DNA of 64,000 bases, taken from Methanoculleus sp. UBA374 (lineage in GTDB: Archaea; Halobacteriota; Methanomicrobia; Methanomicrobiales; Methanoculleaceae). Under the pieces are notes generated by a model that saw only the letters and a list, made by a program, of their open reading frames with translations, did no database searches and was not told the origin of the DNA. The position numbers and the translations under genes were made by a program. Shown here piece after piece: positions 63,698-64,000 of this stretch (the stretch's first letter is position 1; every line of letters starts with the position of its first letter). Location of the stretch: the NCBI GenBank assembly GCA_002508705.1, contig DAYL01000019.1, forward strand, positions 53,028-117,027. The letters are read 5' to 3'.

Positions 63698-64000
63698 AGG
63701 AGCGCCGTGTCTTGCAACATGCGCAGATGTGGTTGTTCTTGGATGGTATCGCAATGTGTGCGTGTGTCCATCTCTCTTAGAAAACTCATCGGCGTCCCGG
63801 ATCATGGAATCTATCATGAGCGCAGGTTGTCTCAGCGGCGTTATCTTCAAGTACCGTGTCGGAAAAGGGAAAATTCCTGGATATCTGGGAAGTCATCCTA
63901 AAAGTTTTCAGCGGCTGACGATTCCTATAGTTCAGAGTATGCTGTCGCCTCCCCGCGAAAAATTGAGTGATCTCTGGTGTCAAACCTCTGATACGGCTCC
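63698..64000. other. Right end of the window, no gene supported
   Basis: About 300 bp with short open frames only (63707-63901 is the longest) and no Shine-Dalgarno or family resemblance. AT-rich patches near 63775-63790 may be promoter DNA of a gene beyond the window. Confidence 0.5.

Overview
The window is a stretch of a GC-rich methanogenic archaeal chromosome. It looks most like the Methanomicrobiales, and Methanoculleus or a close relative is the best guess from protein style; this was not checked by alignment. Archaeal markers include transcription factor E, an Lsm protein, a CDC48-type ATPase, archaeal-type alanyl-tRNA synthetase, tRNA Cm56 methyltransferase, the archaeal bifunctional FBP aldolase/phosphatase, an Lhr-type helicase paired with its metallophosphoesterase, and ribonuclease Z. 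Methanogen markers are the three-gene sulfide-to-homocysteine operon, PEGA-repeat surface protein and 6-phospho-3-hexuloisomerase. I saw no rRNA, tRNA, CRISPR array or intact insertion sequence.

Layout. 1-8.4 kb: the 3' part of guaB, a regulator with an Hsp20-like protein, fbp, lsm and a Cys-rich regulator, then cdc48 with hsp20, a folate ligase and an AhpD-like protein. 8.6-11.5 kb: a methyltransferase, thiC and an activase-type radical SAM enzyme. 11.7-18.2 kb: one long co-directional run (kinase-like ATPase, TIM-barrel protein, rnz, MgtE-type transporter, a PhoU/RCK_C sensor, DHH phosphoesterase). 18.4-20.9 kb: small surface and unknown proteins. 21.0-26.1 kb: a chemotaxis operon in the order parA, cytoplasmic chemoreceptor, cheW, cheR. 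26.4-31.1 kb: lipoprotein, adenine deaminase, TerC, acyltransferase-like membrane protein and a tiny zinc ribbon. 31.3-33.5 kb: an operon encoding a CARF-like sensor, a PIN nuclease and a HAD phosphatase. 33.8-39.6 kb: a DUF6573/excisionase-type fusion, a giant HEAT-repeat protein and an ACT regulator. 39.5-43.1 kb: HD protein, TFE, ATP-grasp, Trm56. 43.1-47.1 kb: the homocysteine operon and a PEGA protein. 47.3-52.9 kb: Nif3, SWIM, alaS, a membrane winged helix and a second tiny zinc ribbon. 52.8-58.3 kb: a PQQ-type sugar dehydrogenase homologue, a decayed alcohol dehydrogenase, and the phosphoesterase-Lhr pair. 58.8-63.7 kb: hexuloisomerase, aminotransferase, M42 peptidase, ferredoxin, Gdx exporter and cobalamin adenosyltransferase.

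The best candidate for an undescribed system is the CARF-PIN-HAD operon. A stand-alone 170-residue protein carries CARF-like motifs (GRST near the first strand, DITSGRK near the end). It is coupled by a TGATG overlap to a 335-residue protein with a complete PIN acidic quartet, and then by a longer overlap to a HAD phosphatase. A TATA box 27 bp upstream places the transcription start at the GTG codon, so the message is probably leaderless. No CRISPR genes are in the window, so this could be a CRISPR-independent nucleotide-signal-gated nuclease. Other points worth following are a ParA-like ATPase fused in operon to a cytoplasmic chemoreceptor with a recently duplicated PAS domain, a 17-bp palindrome upstream of the leaderless homocysteine operon, two zinc-ribbon miniproteins under 55 residues, and an unexplained short ORF or structured RNA at 61.7-61.9 kb.
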